Source: Trichaptum fuscoviolaceum (lineage: Eukaryota > Basidiomycota > Agaricomycetes > Hymenochaetales > Trichaptaceae). Taken from it: 64,000 bases of DNA. Location of the stretch: contig CAJSYZ010000001.1 of NCBI GenBank assembly GCA_910574455.1, forward strand, positions 3,517,424 to 3,581,423, in the 5' to 3' direction. Positions 14,551 to 27,801 of this stretch are shown piece after piece (the stretch's first letter is position 1; every line of letters begins with the position of its first letter). The notes under the pieces were generated by a model that was not told the DNA's origin, did no database searches, and saw only the letters and a program-made list of their open reading frames with translations. The position numbers and the translations under genes are program-made.

Positions 14551-17500
14551 TCACTCAATCACTTCAAACCGGCCCCTCTTCCCATCCCGGCCGTCGCCCG
14601 AATCCTCCAGCCCTCTCTTCTCCACGAGGTTGAAATTCGGATTCAAGCCCTGGAACGTCTCCCCGTTCACGATATTCTGCAGGATCGCCGCGTACTCCTC
14701 GTCGGAAAGCCCCATCCCCGCGAGAGGGTTGATCTTTCCGCCCTCATCGTCGCCCGGTGGCGGGGGCGGATTTGCCGCCGACACCGTCAGCGCCTGGTCG
14801 AATTGGCTGTCGGACAGAGGTGGGATCCCCACTGACCGCGGAAGCTTCGAAAGCTGCTGGATCGTCTTCAGATGTGTGAGATGTTTCTATTTATTGAAAT
14901 ACAGAAGTACATGAGTGGCAAGTCTTGAAGATGTATATGAAGAATGCACTGACCTCCAACATGCTCAAGAGACCCTCCTTCGTGAATGGCTTGGGTAAAA
15001 TGTCATTCATACCATGACTATAGTATGTCATGATCTCTTGCGGCTTCGAGTTGCTCGTCATAGAGATGATAGGCGTCATATGGTCGAACTGGCGGATCAG
15101 CGACGTCGCCGACACACCGTCCAACTTCGGCATCACGATATCCTACACCATCCCAATTTCAGCACCAGAACGTAGAGAAAAGAGAAGAAACCAAGTTACA
15201 CACCATCAACACCAAGTCATACTTCTCCAAATTCATCTTATTTACCGCAACGACGCCGTCCACCGCCACGTCAATCGTGCACCCAAACACCTGCAGGAAC
15301 TTGCTCGACAGCTTCCGACTGACCGCATCGTCGTCCACCAGCAGCACCCGCGGCGGCACCGCCCACCCCGGCACGAACGTCGATCGGCGCACACGCAGCT
15401 TCTGAGCGCTCCCCGGGCGCGACACCGGGCCCCCACTTCCACTTGAGCCGGCGTTCGCGCCGCTACTGCTCCCAGCCCCGCCACTGTCGACATCATAGTC
15501 CGCTTCGCTGATCGACGCCGACGCAGCCTGCGCCGCGGCCGCATCCGCGTACGCCTGTGCGTTCGCTGCTGCGGACGATCCGCCGCCCTGCTGCTGTTGC
15601 TGCATGCGCACGGGATCAAAGCTCCAAATCGCGCTGTCGTCGTCGCCCGTCGACTTCGGCATCAAATGGCCAAGCGTGAACACCTGCAGGCCCGAATGTG
15701 TGATGCTCGTCGCCGGCGGCAGCCCGCCCTGCCCTCCGCCTCCGCCCCCAATACCACCAATACCACCATACACAACATCGAGCGACCCGGAGTCTGCGTT
15801 CGACATCATGAATGCCTCGCCGGACGCCGTGTACTGCATGCTCGGGAGCACCTGCTGGCCACCGTTATTCCCGGCGCTGCCGGTCCCTCCGTTGCCGTTC
15901 ATGCCCGAGGAGCCTCCCATCCCACCCATCCCATTTCCCCCGCTCAGACCCACATTTGACGGACCAGGCAACCGCATGCCTTGCTGTGACGCTGGACGTT
16001 GGCGCGCGAGCTCCTCGATACGCTGTAGTGCGTCCTCTCGAGTCAGATTCAGCGGTAGACCATTCGGTGCAGATGTTTGCTGCTGCTGCTGCTGTTGCTG
16101 TTGACCGCCCGGTGTCTGGCCCTGCAACATCCCCGCTGCAGCTGCCAGTATCCTCGACGCAGACGCCGGCGTCACCGGTCTCCCATTCTGCCCGCTGATT
16201 CCCGACGAACCGTTGTTCGTCCCATTTCCGTTCAAAAATGTCATCCCCGCCGCCGTCGCCCGTCGCGAGATCTCATTGAGCTGCTCCAGCGACGCGCGCG
16301 CGACGTCGTCTTCCGGGTACGCGCCAACCATGCGTTGCGCCTCACGAGCCGCCACGAATGGGTTCTGGTCCTCGAACACACTCGGGTTGTTCACATTATT
16401 GCCGTTTCCCCCGTTTCCCGTATTATTATTACCAGGACCTCCTTGCTGCTCTTCTTTGAGTTTCGCTGTTTCGTTCACAGATTTCCGAAAACCGTGACAA
16501 GCGAATGCGAATCGCGTATGGTTTTATTTTTGCGCAGAGAATCGTTTCGGTATGTTTTTTTCCGAAAACGCCCGGAATCGAGATGCGTCCGGATGATCGG
16601 CACGATGTCGGAGTATTGAGATCCCGAGTATGATTTTTTGGGCACGCCGGTTTTGCATATGTGGAAAAGAGGAATTAATCAGACTTTTAATACACGGCAC
16701 GGAGGATGTAATGAGAGGGAAAGGAAAGATGTAATAAAGATAAAGTGCAACGTCGGCCAACTTCGACTCCACTCTTCGGACTCGTAACGAAAATAAACGG
16801 AGCGCGAGAAACGCAGGGGAACGGGACGAACGGACGGATGGACGAAGAAACGCGAGAACGAACTACCCACCATTCTCGAGCTGCAAAAAGTACTGGATCA
16901 AATTCTGCATCAACCCGTCCTGCTGAGCCATGTTGCGCTGGAAGTTGACCATTTCGCCGAGCACGCTCTGATAGTTGCTCTCCAGGTGCCGGATATGCTG
17001 CGCCATCTCGTCGTGCGCCTGTGTCAGACGGTCGACCTGCGCCTGCATGGCTTGGATGGCGACGTTGTCTGTCCCGTCTGCAGGCGACACGCCCGGGCTG
17101 CCGCCTCCACCCCCACCGCCCGAGCGCATGTTCCCGCCGCCGCCTCCAGTCTTGCGTTGGGCGGGCACCTTGCGCTTGATGTTCTCCAGTGCGTCTCGTC
17201 GGTCAGCTTGGAAGTCCGGGTGTCGAAACGTCCATGTCTGTTCGTTGTTAGCGCTGCATTAGATTCCTTGAGGACCTAACTCACATGATCGCCGAACTGA
17301 TTGTCATCCGAGTTTTTGACTTTGTGGAAGTCGTATTTATTGAGCTGCCGCACAAAACTAGCGAAATTAGAGTGCTTGAACATGCGTGGCAGGATCGATT
17401 TTGTGAACTCGTTCATGTCCTGTAGATCTAAGCGTCAGATACGGATAGAGCATATCAGTGAAGTCGCTGACTTTAACAACGAACGCATCGCCAGAGCTGT

Positions 17501-18093
17501 TCCACGAGACAACATGAGCAAAGCTGCTGTCTTCGAGCATTCTATCGCATCTCATCAGCCATTTCACAGAAGACACTGCACAGAGCATGCACTTACTTGT
17601 AGAGCTTCTTCACGAAGTCACTTGTCGAGCTCATGCCGTCGTCCGTCTCCTTTGGCGGGTCAGGTGGCTGGACGTGCCTCGAGTTTGCACTCGATGTCTG
17701 CTCATGAAGACCGTCGTCGGCACCGGGACCGTCGAGCAGCTTGCCCTTGCTCTCTCGTCTGCGGGCACTCGGATGGACCTCGTCCCTCGAGCTGCTCGTG
17801 CGGTGGGTCGGCCAGGGCGGGGGCGGGTGGCCCGCGCTGGCCGGACTCGTGGAGCTCGTGGGCGTTGCGAGGGAGGGATGGTAGGAGGACGGCGGCGGGT
17901 AGCGGGCGTCGGGCGGGTGGGCACCGCCGGATCTGTCGTGCATGTGGGCGTGCTGCTGGGTGATGGAGGGCAGGGGCGGGAGGGTGCCCGTGCGCGAGAA
18001 GGACGGCATGAGGGAGGACGGGGGCGGGAGCTGGCCGCCCTGGGGGAAGAGCTGCTGGCGGTGGTGCGGCTGGTATGGCGCGGACTGGTCCAT
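14551..18093 (-). CDS. SKN7: SKN7-type response-regulator transcription factor (HSF domain + receiver)
   Basis: Output regulator of a fungal two-component phosphorelay controlling oxidative and cell-wall stress genes. Seven exons (18093-17597, 17541-17472, 17419-17285, 17237-16871, 16465-15204, 15142-14954, 14886-14551) give 951 aa. Order: Pro/His-rich N-terminus; HSF-type DNA-binding domain ([36 protein letters not shown]); Gly-rich spacer; coiled coil ([18 protein letters not shown]); long low-complexity linker with poly-Gln and poly-Gly; receiver domain with acidic pocket LLVDDD, phospho-Asp region [14 protein letters not shown], and Lys in LPKPF; then an acidic tail. The ~405 nt intron between coiled coil and linker (16466-16870) is unusually long. 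Longer than yeast Skn7 because of the linker. Confidence 0.93.
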
Positions 18094-20771
18094 CGCCGAT
18101 CCGTCGGTGATGCAAGGGGCGGGCGGCGTCGGCGGGCGGCGGGCGTCGGGGTGATTGGGGGACGGCGGCGGGTGCGGCGGGACGGTGTTCAGGGGGTAGA
18201 GGACGGGTATGACGAGTTGGTGATGGGACGCAGTCTAGACGGAGGAGGAGAAGGAGGGCCTCTGGGTCTGGAAGAGAGAGAGAGACTTTGTACGACCTCA
18301 CACACATTGACAGCGCGCGACTCCTGCACATTACGTAAATCATACCCATTAAACTTGGCTAAGAACTTTTGCCGGATGCGGCAGTCGGTACCTCGGCGCA
18401 CGTCCCCGCGAGTACATATCATAACATATCGCCCCCCCTTTTTTCCTCCTAACCCCCACCGCACCTTATCCGGCTGCAGCTGCAGATCGATCGCACGCGC
18501 ACGCGGCCACGCTGCACGCTAGGGGTGCACGGACCATGCCACGGCGGACAGACAGACGACTGCGCTCGGAGACGGAGGAGGCGGGGGCAGACGCTCGGAG
18601 GCGGAGGAGGCGGCGGGAGAAGATAGAGTTGGCAGGCACGACTCGGACGCGGGCGACGGTCTGGACCGCTGGTGTGTGTGAGCCAATCGCCGCGTCGTTG
18701 TCGTCTAGATCGCCCTCGACGTTCCAGCCCACCGACGGCAGAGACGCGACGATCCCCCCGGGCTGTGCCAGGTCGAGGCCCAAGGTCTGTATCCCCATCT
18801 TCACAACTTCCGTCCATGCAGACATTCACGACTTCACACCTGAACACACGCCAATTCCACTATCTCTCATTTGTTTTCAGAATTATCGCAATAGATCCGA
18901 ACTTGTCTATCGATGACTGCCACGGGCTTCCATTCAACGGCACGCTTGACCATGCCGCACTTTCTTCACCGAACGGATGCCAGGCTACAACTAAGCATCA
19001 ACATCGTCATCATTCATCCGAGATATCAAACTGTGGAGCAACAACAATTAGAGAAGAACGAATGAGACTTTGTGCCCTTCCCGGGATCATACTAAACCCA
19101 CATCCCGTCATATGCCCACCGCTTTGCTCCACTTTTCCCTTTCTCGTCATCTGCGCAGATCAATTACATGTCGGAGAAACACACTTTCACTCTTCCCGCA
19201 TTCCCTGCCATCACAACATCGAGACAAATTACTATAGCTACACTCGCGGACAACTCGGCAGGCAACAGCACTGAGCACCCAGGAGTGCTCAGCCTGAGTG
19301 CATATAGCGAGCCGCGTTTAAGCCGTCACCAACTTTTCCCTTCGATCCGAATTCTTCCCATCCGGAAACTCACACAACAACATCTAGAAACTCAATCAGA
19401 AAGCTACGAGTTGTAGTCTTGTAAATGGGAACCCGGAAGCGCATCTCACGCCGTGTCTTTCTTTCACTACATACATAGATAATCAACACTTCTTCTGAGA
19501 AAACATCCGATGAACGAAGTCAGGTCCACCATACTCTCCGTGTACACCCGAATTCGTCGTCATCTTCCCATCACCATGCGCGCCGAGGGACCGGAATGCT
19601 CGTCGAGAAAAGTAAAGTCAACAAAGCACTTTATGATCCTGCACAGAGACATGGCCAGCCACGATCAGTCGCTAACACCGTGCGAGACGTGCGGGGCGGG
19701 CTCAAGCTAGCGTCAGCACTGGCGATCAGGCAACTGAAACACCAAGGAAGGACGTAACGCGCGCCCTACCAAGCTTGTAAAATAAGAAAACAAGCATTTT
19801 GAGCGCGCTGCGGCGGCACATCCTTCCGCCGCGAAGTTCTAGGTACTTGGGTACCCGCCCGAGAGACCATCGGGATATCAGGGCGCGCAGTGAGACTCAT
19901 GGTTTTAGGTTATCGATGACATTGGCATGCGCACACTTTGGTGTACATATATTCTGAAGCGTCGAATGCTGCCGTCAACAGGTGGGACGCGCCGTGTCCG
20001 TTATCGCCGCACGCAGATCAGGTCCGACACGGACACGGTGCGGGGTCGCATCATCGTCGTCTTCTCGAGGATTGATTCCGAAAGTGGTCGAGGCGAGAGC
20101 CTGAAATAGCTGGGACGCGGAGGTCCAGGCCCAGAACCAGCAGACTTCGACTTGAAGCGTCCGAGTCCAGACCAGATGCAAGATTAACGTGTGTTTGAGT
20201 TTGAGTTTATAGCTACAGCCAGCTTGTTTGAAAGCTTTCGTTATCGTGACGGGTGCAATGCGAGGCTTCCGAGCAAGGAGCCCAGACCCCGCCTCCGTGA
20301 CGGCCCTGGCCGGTTTTATGATTGAAACTCGCAAGTTATGCGCATAGCTCTCACCGTTCACATCAAGACGAAGTCAAGAGTTTCGTTCTGGCCACAGTAT
20401 GAGTCGATGTTTAAACCCATAATTCTTTGCTGAGCTCTGCGGGCGCTAAACAGGTTGTCAATGGTCCTCATCACATGAATCTCTTCAATGGTTCTTCATC
20501 GTTTCCAAGTGGGATCCCCTCATTCAATCTCAGCGAACGACGATCTACGAATCCGAGTCGAGGCTGACATCATCGCATTTCCACCATATCTTCCAGCGTT
20601 TCTAGGATATCAAAGTCTTCTTGTTAGTAGTATATGCTAGATACGGCGAGGAATTAACGAACGGCTATATTCAAAGTCATGCATATTGCACCCAGTTCAT
20701 CTGTAAGAACTATCATTGTTTCTCCTCCATACCATAGGATGAAGGCCGATAGTAGGCGGAGATACGCATAG
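18094..20771. other. Gene-poor stretch upstream of SKN7
   Basis: GC-rich promoter-like DNA to about 18850, then mixed sequence with no coding frame I can support. A 119-codon minus frame (18466-18825) lacks any recognised domain. No tRNA or rRNA found. Possibly a long SKN7 promoter/5' leader or degenerated transposon DNA. Confidence 0.45.
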
Positions 20772-21635
20772 CACCTGGCACAACGCTTCGAGTGGCTATC
20801 GTTGTTCATCCTCCACACCAATGGGAAGCCAGAGGATAATAGTACGCCGAGATCCCCTGTCCAAAGGATCCACCGATGAGGCTCTGCAACCAATCAGCCT
20901 TGCGAGGCTGGTCTGCCACCCAGCCTCCTTCGACCGGATTGGATAACAGCACCAGCCTCGAACGCCGGTGATTGGCTTGCCACCGGGCCCAGCACCACAC
21001 CGTCCAGAACAAAACAAAACAACAACCGGATGCGTTTGTTTGTTCGACGCAAAGCCCAAGCGTATATAAGAGGGGGAAGCAGAGCGACAAAGCCCCATCG
21101 CCTCTTGGCCTTTCACCCCCACCTCTCTCCGTTGTGTCGTAGCCGTGCCGCCGTTTCCACTCCTCGGACTCCGTCACACGCGCTCTTCACCAGCGGTCGC
21201 CGACACCAGCAACCAGCAGCATGACCCTCGTTGTGTCGTAGTCGTGATGCCGTTTCCACTTTTCGGACTCCGCCACATGCACTCTTCACTCGGGGCCACC
21301 GACACCAGCACCTGGCGATTAGAATCAGTAGGAGAGGGTAGATACCTCGGATCACAGTCGGGCGAGTCCGATCCTCGCACCGGACACTGCTTTCACGGTA
21401 GCAAGACCACAGTTGGTCAAAACTTGGTAGTCGGTTATCCCTCCAAGGCTAGCGGGGACATATGCAGTGTGGTGACCTTCAAGCGGGATATCGTTTTTAG
21501 TTTTTTTTTGGTCGGGAGATGGGAAAATACCCTCACCGATCTTTTTTTTTACGGGATGGGACTAAAGACCCACCCGGAACTGTCTTGTGTGCCTGTGTGA
21601 TCTGAGAGCGACGAACGTCAACACCTTGAGTCCTT
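20772..21635 (+). repeat. Dispersed repeat with CCAAT/TATA promoter, copy 2 (inverted relative to copy 1)
   Basis: Matches 4086-5180 on the opposite strand. It has CCAAT/ATTGG boxes near 20818, 20890, 20938 and 20971, and TATATAAG at 21063-21070. A GC-rich core follows, then two T-runs near 21500 and 21542, then the end CCTTGAGTCCTT. It lacks the internal tandem duplications of copy 1. A degenerate further copy of the ATGGTATGGAGGA-type box lies just left of it near 20725-20745. Confidence 0.75.
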
Positions 21636-22870
21636 CTGCAATCGAGGAATGAGCAATGAGTCGTAAGGTTGCATCAGTTCGAGTTTTGCCGTGCGTCAGC
21701 CTACAGTATATTATAGTACTTTAAGTTCTCAACAAAGTACACAATAGACACAATACGAATACGCACCTGTTAGAGCATCATCGTTGTTACTCAATAAAAT
21801 GTTCCTTTAAATAGGTTTCCGGTATTGAAAGCATATGATCGGGACGGTTGGTTGAGCTGTTCGTCGATATCGGTGAATCCGCACGAAGAAGGCCAGCGAT
21901 CATCGAGTGGCATTTTTGAATAGCAGAGACATCGTATGCCACCAAGACTGTCGAAGATTGTGCGTGCAGGTCATCCGACAAAGTCCCTATCGCAGAATAC
22001 TGTATTGGTATGTTTGATCATTTTATCGGAGTAAGCTGATCACGTTGCTAGGTGCGAAGAAAGTCAGGAGCTTTTTCATCTGGTATTTCTTCCTGGTGAA
22101 GCGCATTTGTCGATGGGGAATGATTGGGTTGGGAAGAAAGAACTCCGAGTCCGGATCGAGCCTGAGTTGTACTTCAAGTTGAACTCACGCCGGCTGACGT
22201 CACTACTAGTATGTACAAAGTACATAGCAGTTCAAGTTGTATATTGTAGCTTCAAGATCTTACTAGGTAAACAGCACGTTTGTCGATATTCTATTCTGCA
22301 CAGGATGTCCTCTGCGTTCACAATGCATCCTTGACTGATATCTACCTGAGGAAAAATCACATGTGCCGTGCATGACCTGAGCCTCCGTTCATTTCGACCC
22401 GCGTGCGTTGTGTGTGCTTGCGTTCTTGTCTTGTACGTCTGCATGCCTCGCATACCTTTTGTTTGTTGTTTGAATACCATCACGACGTGCGCCATATCTC
22501 CCCTTACTTATTACCACTCAGGCCGACTTTGCCCCAATATCTCCTCTCCAGTTGTTGATATCCGGGTGTGCAGTCGCGACCGGTCGGACCACGGGGATCA
22601 TCTCAGTTCAGTGATATTGGGATTTAGTTATCAGATAGCAATAAGAAGAGACGGGGAACGCCTTTGACGCGAGGACGAGAGGCGGACAACAGCCCCTATA
22701 ACGAATCTCGGAGCTCAACGTGAGGGTCTGCTGCCGGGTGGCACGCACATACGAACGCACCTTCACCGTTCTGTCTCTCTCGACGACGAAACATCGTCAG
22801 CTCAGTCCATTTCGTCCCTTGAACAGAAGCAGTCGAACGCAGCTTCACGTTAAAACTTTGGCGCGGTAGG
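21636..22870. other. Intergenic upstream of HET-C
   Basis: No gene recognised. Short frames such as 22107-22334 (plus) and 22232-22495 (minus) overlap one another and have no domain. The last ~200 bases are presumably the HET-C promoter. Confidence 0.5.
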
Positions 22871-25800
22871 ATGTCACGATTCACAACTGTGCTCTTGATT
22901 CTGGTCGTTTTGCTCGTACTCTTGCCGAGCAACGCGTACGCGTTTGGCGCGGGGTCGATACCGGGATACGCATTCTTGCATGACCGGGCTTTCAGACATG
23001 GTGGTGAGCACTGTGATATCTGTAATAAGCTGTCCGAAACTAACTGTGCGTTGTGTTCCCTTCCCTTCCATCGTTGAATTTTCGTCAAACTTGCGTTAAA
23101 CGGACTTTGTTTCTCCGATGCGCTGCGCTCTCTGACACACTATGCACCTGCAACCTGTGCATAATCACAGATATTGAGAACATTCTCACTACAATTGCGA
23201 AGACGCCGCACCACCATACCGGCGGCGGGGGCGGGTTGTTCGACTTCTTCACGACGATATCAACAAAGGGCATTGCCGCAGTGCTACAAGGCTCCGCTGC
23301 TCAGACCTTCAGTAAATCTGATATCCGCCGGGTGTACTTCGTGAGATTCTTGCTGACTATGTGTCGAAAAACTACCTGATAACGAAAATAAATAAATATG
23401 CCAAACACAAATTTGACTTGACCAGGGCAACTGGCTTCGTGATTACTCCCAAGCAATCGACATTGCCGGATTGAACAGGATGACGGAGGAGACTCTGCTT
23501 ATCATCATCCAGGCGCTGGGATTCATGACTTTCGGATTTGCGACCCGCGAGTTTCTGGTCACCCCGGAGCGCTTGGGCGTTTACCTCCCCGTGGTGCGTC
23601 CCTTCATTCTCGACAGTATGTTTAGGATAACGAGGCTTACTATGAGTAACGTGTTTAGGAGCATATAGACAATCCTAAGTAAGCTTGGATCATTATGTTG
23701 GAGGCTTAAACTAAACTGAGGATGACTCAGGGGATATGCAAAGAAAGAAGGCGATGCGCGGAAATTCCACCCGGATTTACGACCGCCCGTTGATCCAAGG
23801 GAACTTGAAATAGATACCAAGACGGGGATGAAGGTATCTTGTTTCACAAAAGCAAATCTTTAATATCTTAACTTAAGAGTCTCACAGAAGTATATGGCGA
23901 CAGAGGGTGAATCCTGGGACACATCCACAGCTCACATACGACGCTTGCTCTGTGAATGCATCTCTCTCGGGCGGAAGGTGCATGGGACGAAACACTCGTA
24001 TGGACGGTCCGGAAAGGAGAAGCAGAACTCGTCGGGCGATGCGGATGATTGCGAGGAGATGTGGGAGGCGTTCCGCCTCCTGGGCTCTGCGCTCCATACC
24101 TTGGAAGACCTGTTGGCACACAGTGAGTGGCTCGTCGCTCGATTTCAATGACGTCCACATAATGACTTGCCTTGCCTTAGGTAACTGGTGCGAGATTGCT
24201 CTACGCAAACTCGGTTGCACGGACGTATTTTGTCATGTCGGAGATGAAGGTTTGCATGTTTTTCACCGTTACTCCAGTATGGTCTCCGATCGATGATCGG
24301 TGCGCGATTAGTTCTGGTTAACACGCCTAATGGTTTGGCCCCACCGCTTGTTACTGGCACGTTCGGAAGCGCAGACTTCTTACATTCGTTACTGGGCGAA
24401 GCCTCGGAGTGCGTCTTTACAACTAACGTTTACGTCCTAATTACCTATTCATCGGGATCATACATATAGCCACCTCAGTCAAGCGAGTGTTGTCGATTTG
24501 TCCATACACATGGAAGAAGTGAGTTTTAAGAATTTTATAATGTCACACGCAGCTCACTCAGGACTCCTTCCTTGACCCTCTTCATGTTCAAAACAGGCGG
24601 AAGCAACGAGCTCGTTCTCCACCCTCCGCAACCTCTGTGCCAGTCTACCCGCTTTCTTCACTTCACAAGCGCAGGCGGCGGCGACCGCGTCCCTCCAGCT
24701 TGAGTCGAAGGCATCGCAGTTCTCCTCCCCGATGATTGGGCCCTCAGGATCAGGATCAGGGTCGGGATCGCGACCGCCGTCTCTGTCGCGGGCGTCGGGT
24801 TCGAGAACGGATATCACAACGTACGCGCCGCCTCCGGAAGTGCAGCAGTTCTTGTGGGACGTGCTCCAGTGGCGAGATGGCATGATGCGTGGTGTTGTGT
24901 TCGGCATTGAGAGCATACCCGGTCTGTCAGACCTGCTTGAGCAGCTTACGGATGTGCTCAATCAATGTAAGTCCAGTTGATTCGGATTTTTGGATCTATT
25001 AAAATTCTGATATATTTCATCACACCGATCATATGCAGGTGTATACACTCTCCTCGCTCCTGCACTTATCGTAAGCATCCATTTCACCCATTGTCATCTT
25101 CTTAGTGAATGCATTTATAACCCGCGGTTCATATAGCCGATAATCAAAGAGGTAACACTAGCTTTAAAGGAGCAGAGCCAAGCAGTCATCGATATCGACG
25201 AACAATATGAAGTTTTCGATAATCCGAAAGCATCTGACCCTACGCATAGCATTCTTGCAAAGGACCACGTCGACCTCATTCTCAACGAGCCTGCTGGCAG
25301 AGTCGCCCAGATCGTCGTGGAAAATACTGTTCGACTAGTCGTTCACGTGCGTCTTGTTCAACGACTTCCATATAGCGGATCTGATCTCTTACTTCGTTAT
25401 CATGACAGGCTTGGTACCATTCCGAAGACGATGTAGATCAGGTGATCAATGAGGTAGGCACGATCAACTGCGATGTCTTGTATGAGAGATTCATGATGGC
25501 TGCAGATTCTCGAAGCTTTCCACCATCCATACTACGCGACCGGGAAGTCTGAGATACAAAACAGAATGATAGATGAGATGCGACATTGGCTGGACGATTT
25601 TGAGGAGGTAGAAAAGGAGATTGCGCTCTCGGGTTTGACGAAGGTGGATGTCGTTGCCTATTCACCCCGCTTACCAAGCTCATGTTGCGGAACAATAGCA
25701 AAGCATACGCGACGGGAGAAACAAAAGGCTCCAGAGCTTAGCATCAAGTACCGACAACACCCTGAGCTCACTGTCAGATTCGGATTCGGACTACAATAGC

Positions 25801-26388
25801 GCATACGAAGACAGTCGGCGCAGTAGCATTATCGAAGAATCCAATAGCGTCATTGACTCGGACGCCCCCATTGAACGTGATCGAGATAGGGTACAGGAAC
25901 GTATCAATCGCGCAAGGGAACGTAGGAAATCTGCTCTAGAGAGTAAGCGCTAATCATAGGCGCCTTATCTTATTTCTTTTATCAATATTTTCTTTCCTAT
26001 TTTTCTTTCTTCATCATACAACGACGTAGATCCCCTTACCTCCGAAATTCCGAAACGACGAGCTCGTCCCATGATGCAGAAAGCGATATCCTCGACCTCG
26101 AGTAAATCGTCAGCAGCGAGAAATGATGTGGAATCAGAATCGGCGTACGAACCTGAAGACGATGATCTTACGAGTGGTGGCATCGATTCGGACTTCGTGG
26201 GGCCGAGCGACTTGAGAACGATGAGGAAGTCGCTCCTTAGCAAGATGAGGCAGGATCGTCATTTGCACAGACGCGGAAGCTTAGATGAGAGTGAGGATGA
26301 AGAGTATTCACCTTCGTCTGATTCGGATAGCTTGTATGAGGAAGCTGAGGAGGGCTTCGACGGTAGACAGAGTAGAACGCATCATTAG
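22871..26388 (+). CDS. HET-C family protein (heterokaryon incompatibility HET-C / TinC-like)
   Basis: Secreted or endomembrane glycine-containing protein. In Neurospora, HET-C polymorphism triggers heterokaryon incompatibility; in Aspergillus, TinC interacts with the NIMA kinase. Sixteen exons were traced: 22871-23003, 23171-23340, 23426-23593, 23659-23678, 23731-23833, 23888-24122, 24181-24249, 24312-24408, 24470-24518, 24597-24966, 25039-25070, 25137-25346, 25409-25453, 25506-25643, 25699-25942, 26030-26388. They total 813 aa. Visible features: signal peptide (VLLILVVLLVLLPSNAYA); AFRHGDIENIL; a short Gly-rich block; GNWLRDYSQAID; LEDLLAHSNWCE; PPLVTGTFGSADFLHSLLGEA; SGSGSGS linker; DVLQWRDGMMRGV. 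The tail is very Ser/Asp/Glu-rich and probably disordered. Any allorecognition role in this basidiomycete is untested. Confidence 0.9.
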
Positions 26389-27801
26389 ATCAACGTCTGT
26401 AGCATAGTCTGTAATTCCCATAAGCACCATCCAGTGTACACATTGTAGATATATATGCGACTTGCCTTTGTTACGCACCCGATAGAAGCCCGCCGCCGTG
26501 GAGCAAGTAGAAGAATCACATTCAGAAAACTGTGCGCGGGGAACATTCCTCACGAAGAGGAAGGGTGTTTGAAAAATTGTGCGGACAACGACCAGAGCAT
26601 GCTCGAAAGCGGCTCTGAGGAGTCGCTGGGTTCTAAAGCCCAGGCCGCTGTGCATCTCCGTGATTAGGAGAGCAATAATCTCTTCGACTCTATCCGCGGT
26701 AAAAACAGCGGATAAGGTCGACAGAGTGGAAGAGAAGGGGCATCTATGTAAATAAAACATGTGTTTTGATCCAGAGAATTCGCTTTCAGGTGTCGCCAGA
26801 GTTGTGCATTACTTATTATTCATATGGGAGTCGCACATGAATCTTGACGCTTGATTCTTGAGACAAGAGTCTTGAGCACTCAGCCCGGTTTCCATACCAT
26901 ACTCCTATACGTTATCCAACCCTCACCGCGCTGCTGCCTGACATCGATCGTTAGCGGAGGTGGCATGTACAGGGACCGGGCTTCACGCGGCACTGGCCAG
27001 CAGTGCGTAGGAGCGTGGTGTATACGAGTGCGCTCAAGACCTCGTGCTGCACGACCGAGTCTCAGAGGTATAGGAGGGAGTGACATAACGTCACCACGAT
27101 TGTGGTGTTGAAGAGTCGGCGTAAGCCTGGGTGAGTGACTGTCTTGTTGTTGACCTTCATCTTCTGACGCATGCTTACTTGCGGTATTGCATTCATTGAT
27201 TGACTTGAAGAACAGCCGGTATATATGTCTCAGCCATTATCTCACCGGTCTCAAGAGCCTTCAGCTGCGGAGATAAAAGAGGTTAAGTGGCGGGTGTCAG
27301 CTTGTAACTAATCAAAAGCAATAAACAACACACTTCAGGAGCCACGTAATGTCACATCGCTGTAGATGTTATATACTGAGTGTTGTTCTTGTAGATGCCG
27401 ATGCCGATGTCGCCAGTGCACAGAGGTGACCGAGTCGAGCAAGCTCCCAGATCCAACTCGGAGCCACCAGAACCTCGAGGACCTGAGGAGGGATGGTGGT
27501 GGAAGGAGGGGAAGAGGCGATGGCCCTTCCTTGCGCGATAACGGGACCTTTTATATTCTCGTGGCGCACCGCATCCTAATACACGTTTACACAAAGGCAT
27601 GCAGTGAGGCTGGTTACAGATGTGGTTGATAAGTGGCTCAGGTTGAATCCAATACAAAAGAACGAAGATCCGGCATTTGCCGGTCCTTTCAAACCACGGA
27701 GCACGTGATTGCGAACGCGGTCAGGTTCACCTTTCTATTTAGCTTCCGGCTCATGGAAGTGGTCCTTTACTTCTCGACATCTTGAAGGACTAAACACAAC
27801 G
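26389..27801. other. Intergenic, no gene assigned
   Basis: Separates HET-C from the WD40 gene. Overlapping short frames on both strands, none with a recognised domain. A short GATGCCGATGCCGATGTCGCC repeat lies near 27393. No RNA gene seen. Confidence 0.5.

Noticed and set aside
15597..16619. Several long plus-strand frames opposite SKN7
   Set aside because: Antisense of the GC-rich, Gly/Gln-rich linker; no domain, and the minus-strand exons join in frame.
17301..18522. Plus-strand frame of 311 codons and the minus 215-codon frame
   Set aside because: Arg/Gly-rich translations in wrong frames of the SKN7 N-terminal exon and its GC-rich promoter.
24250..24311. Apparent frameshift and stops in HET-C
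   Set aside because: Explained by a longer intron with acceptor at 24310-24311, which restores VLVNTPNGLAPPLVTG.
25644..25698. Premature end of HET-C after an 'SGLTK' frame
   Set aside because: A 55-nt intron joins K to QSIRDG and keeps the frame to 26388.
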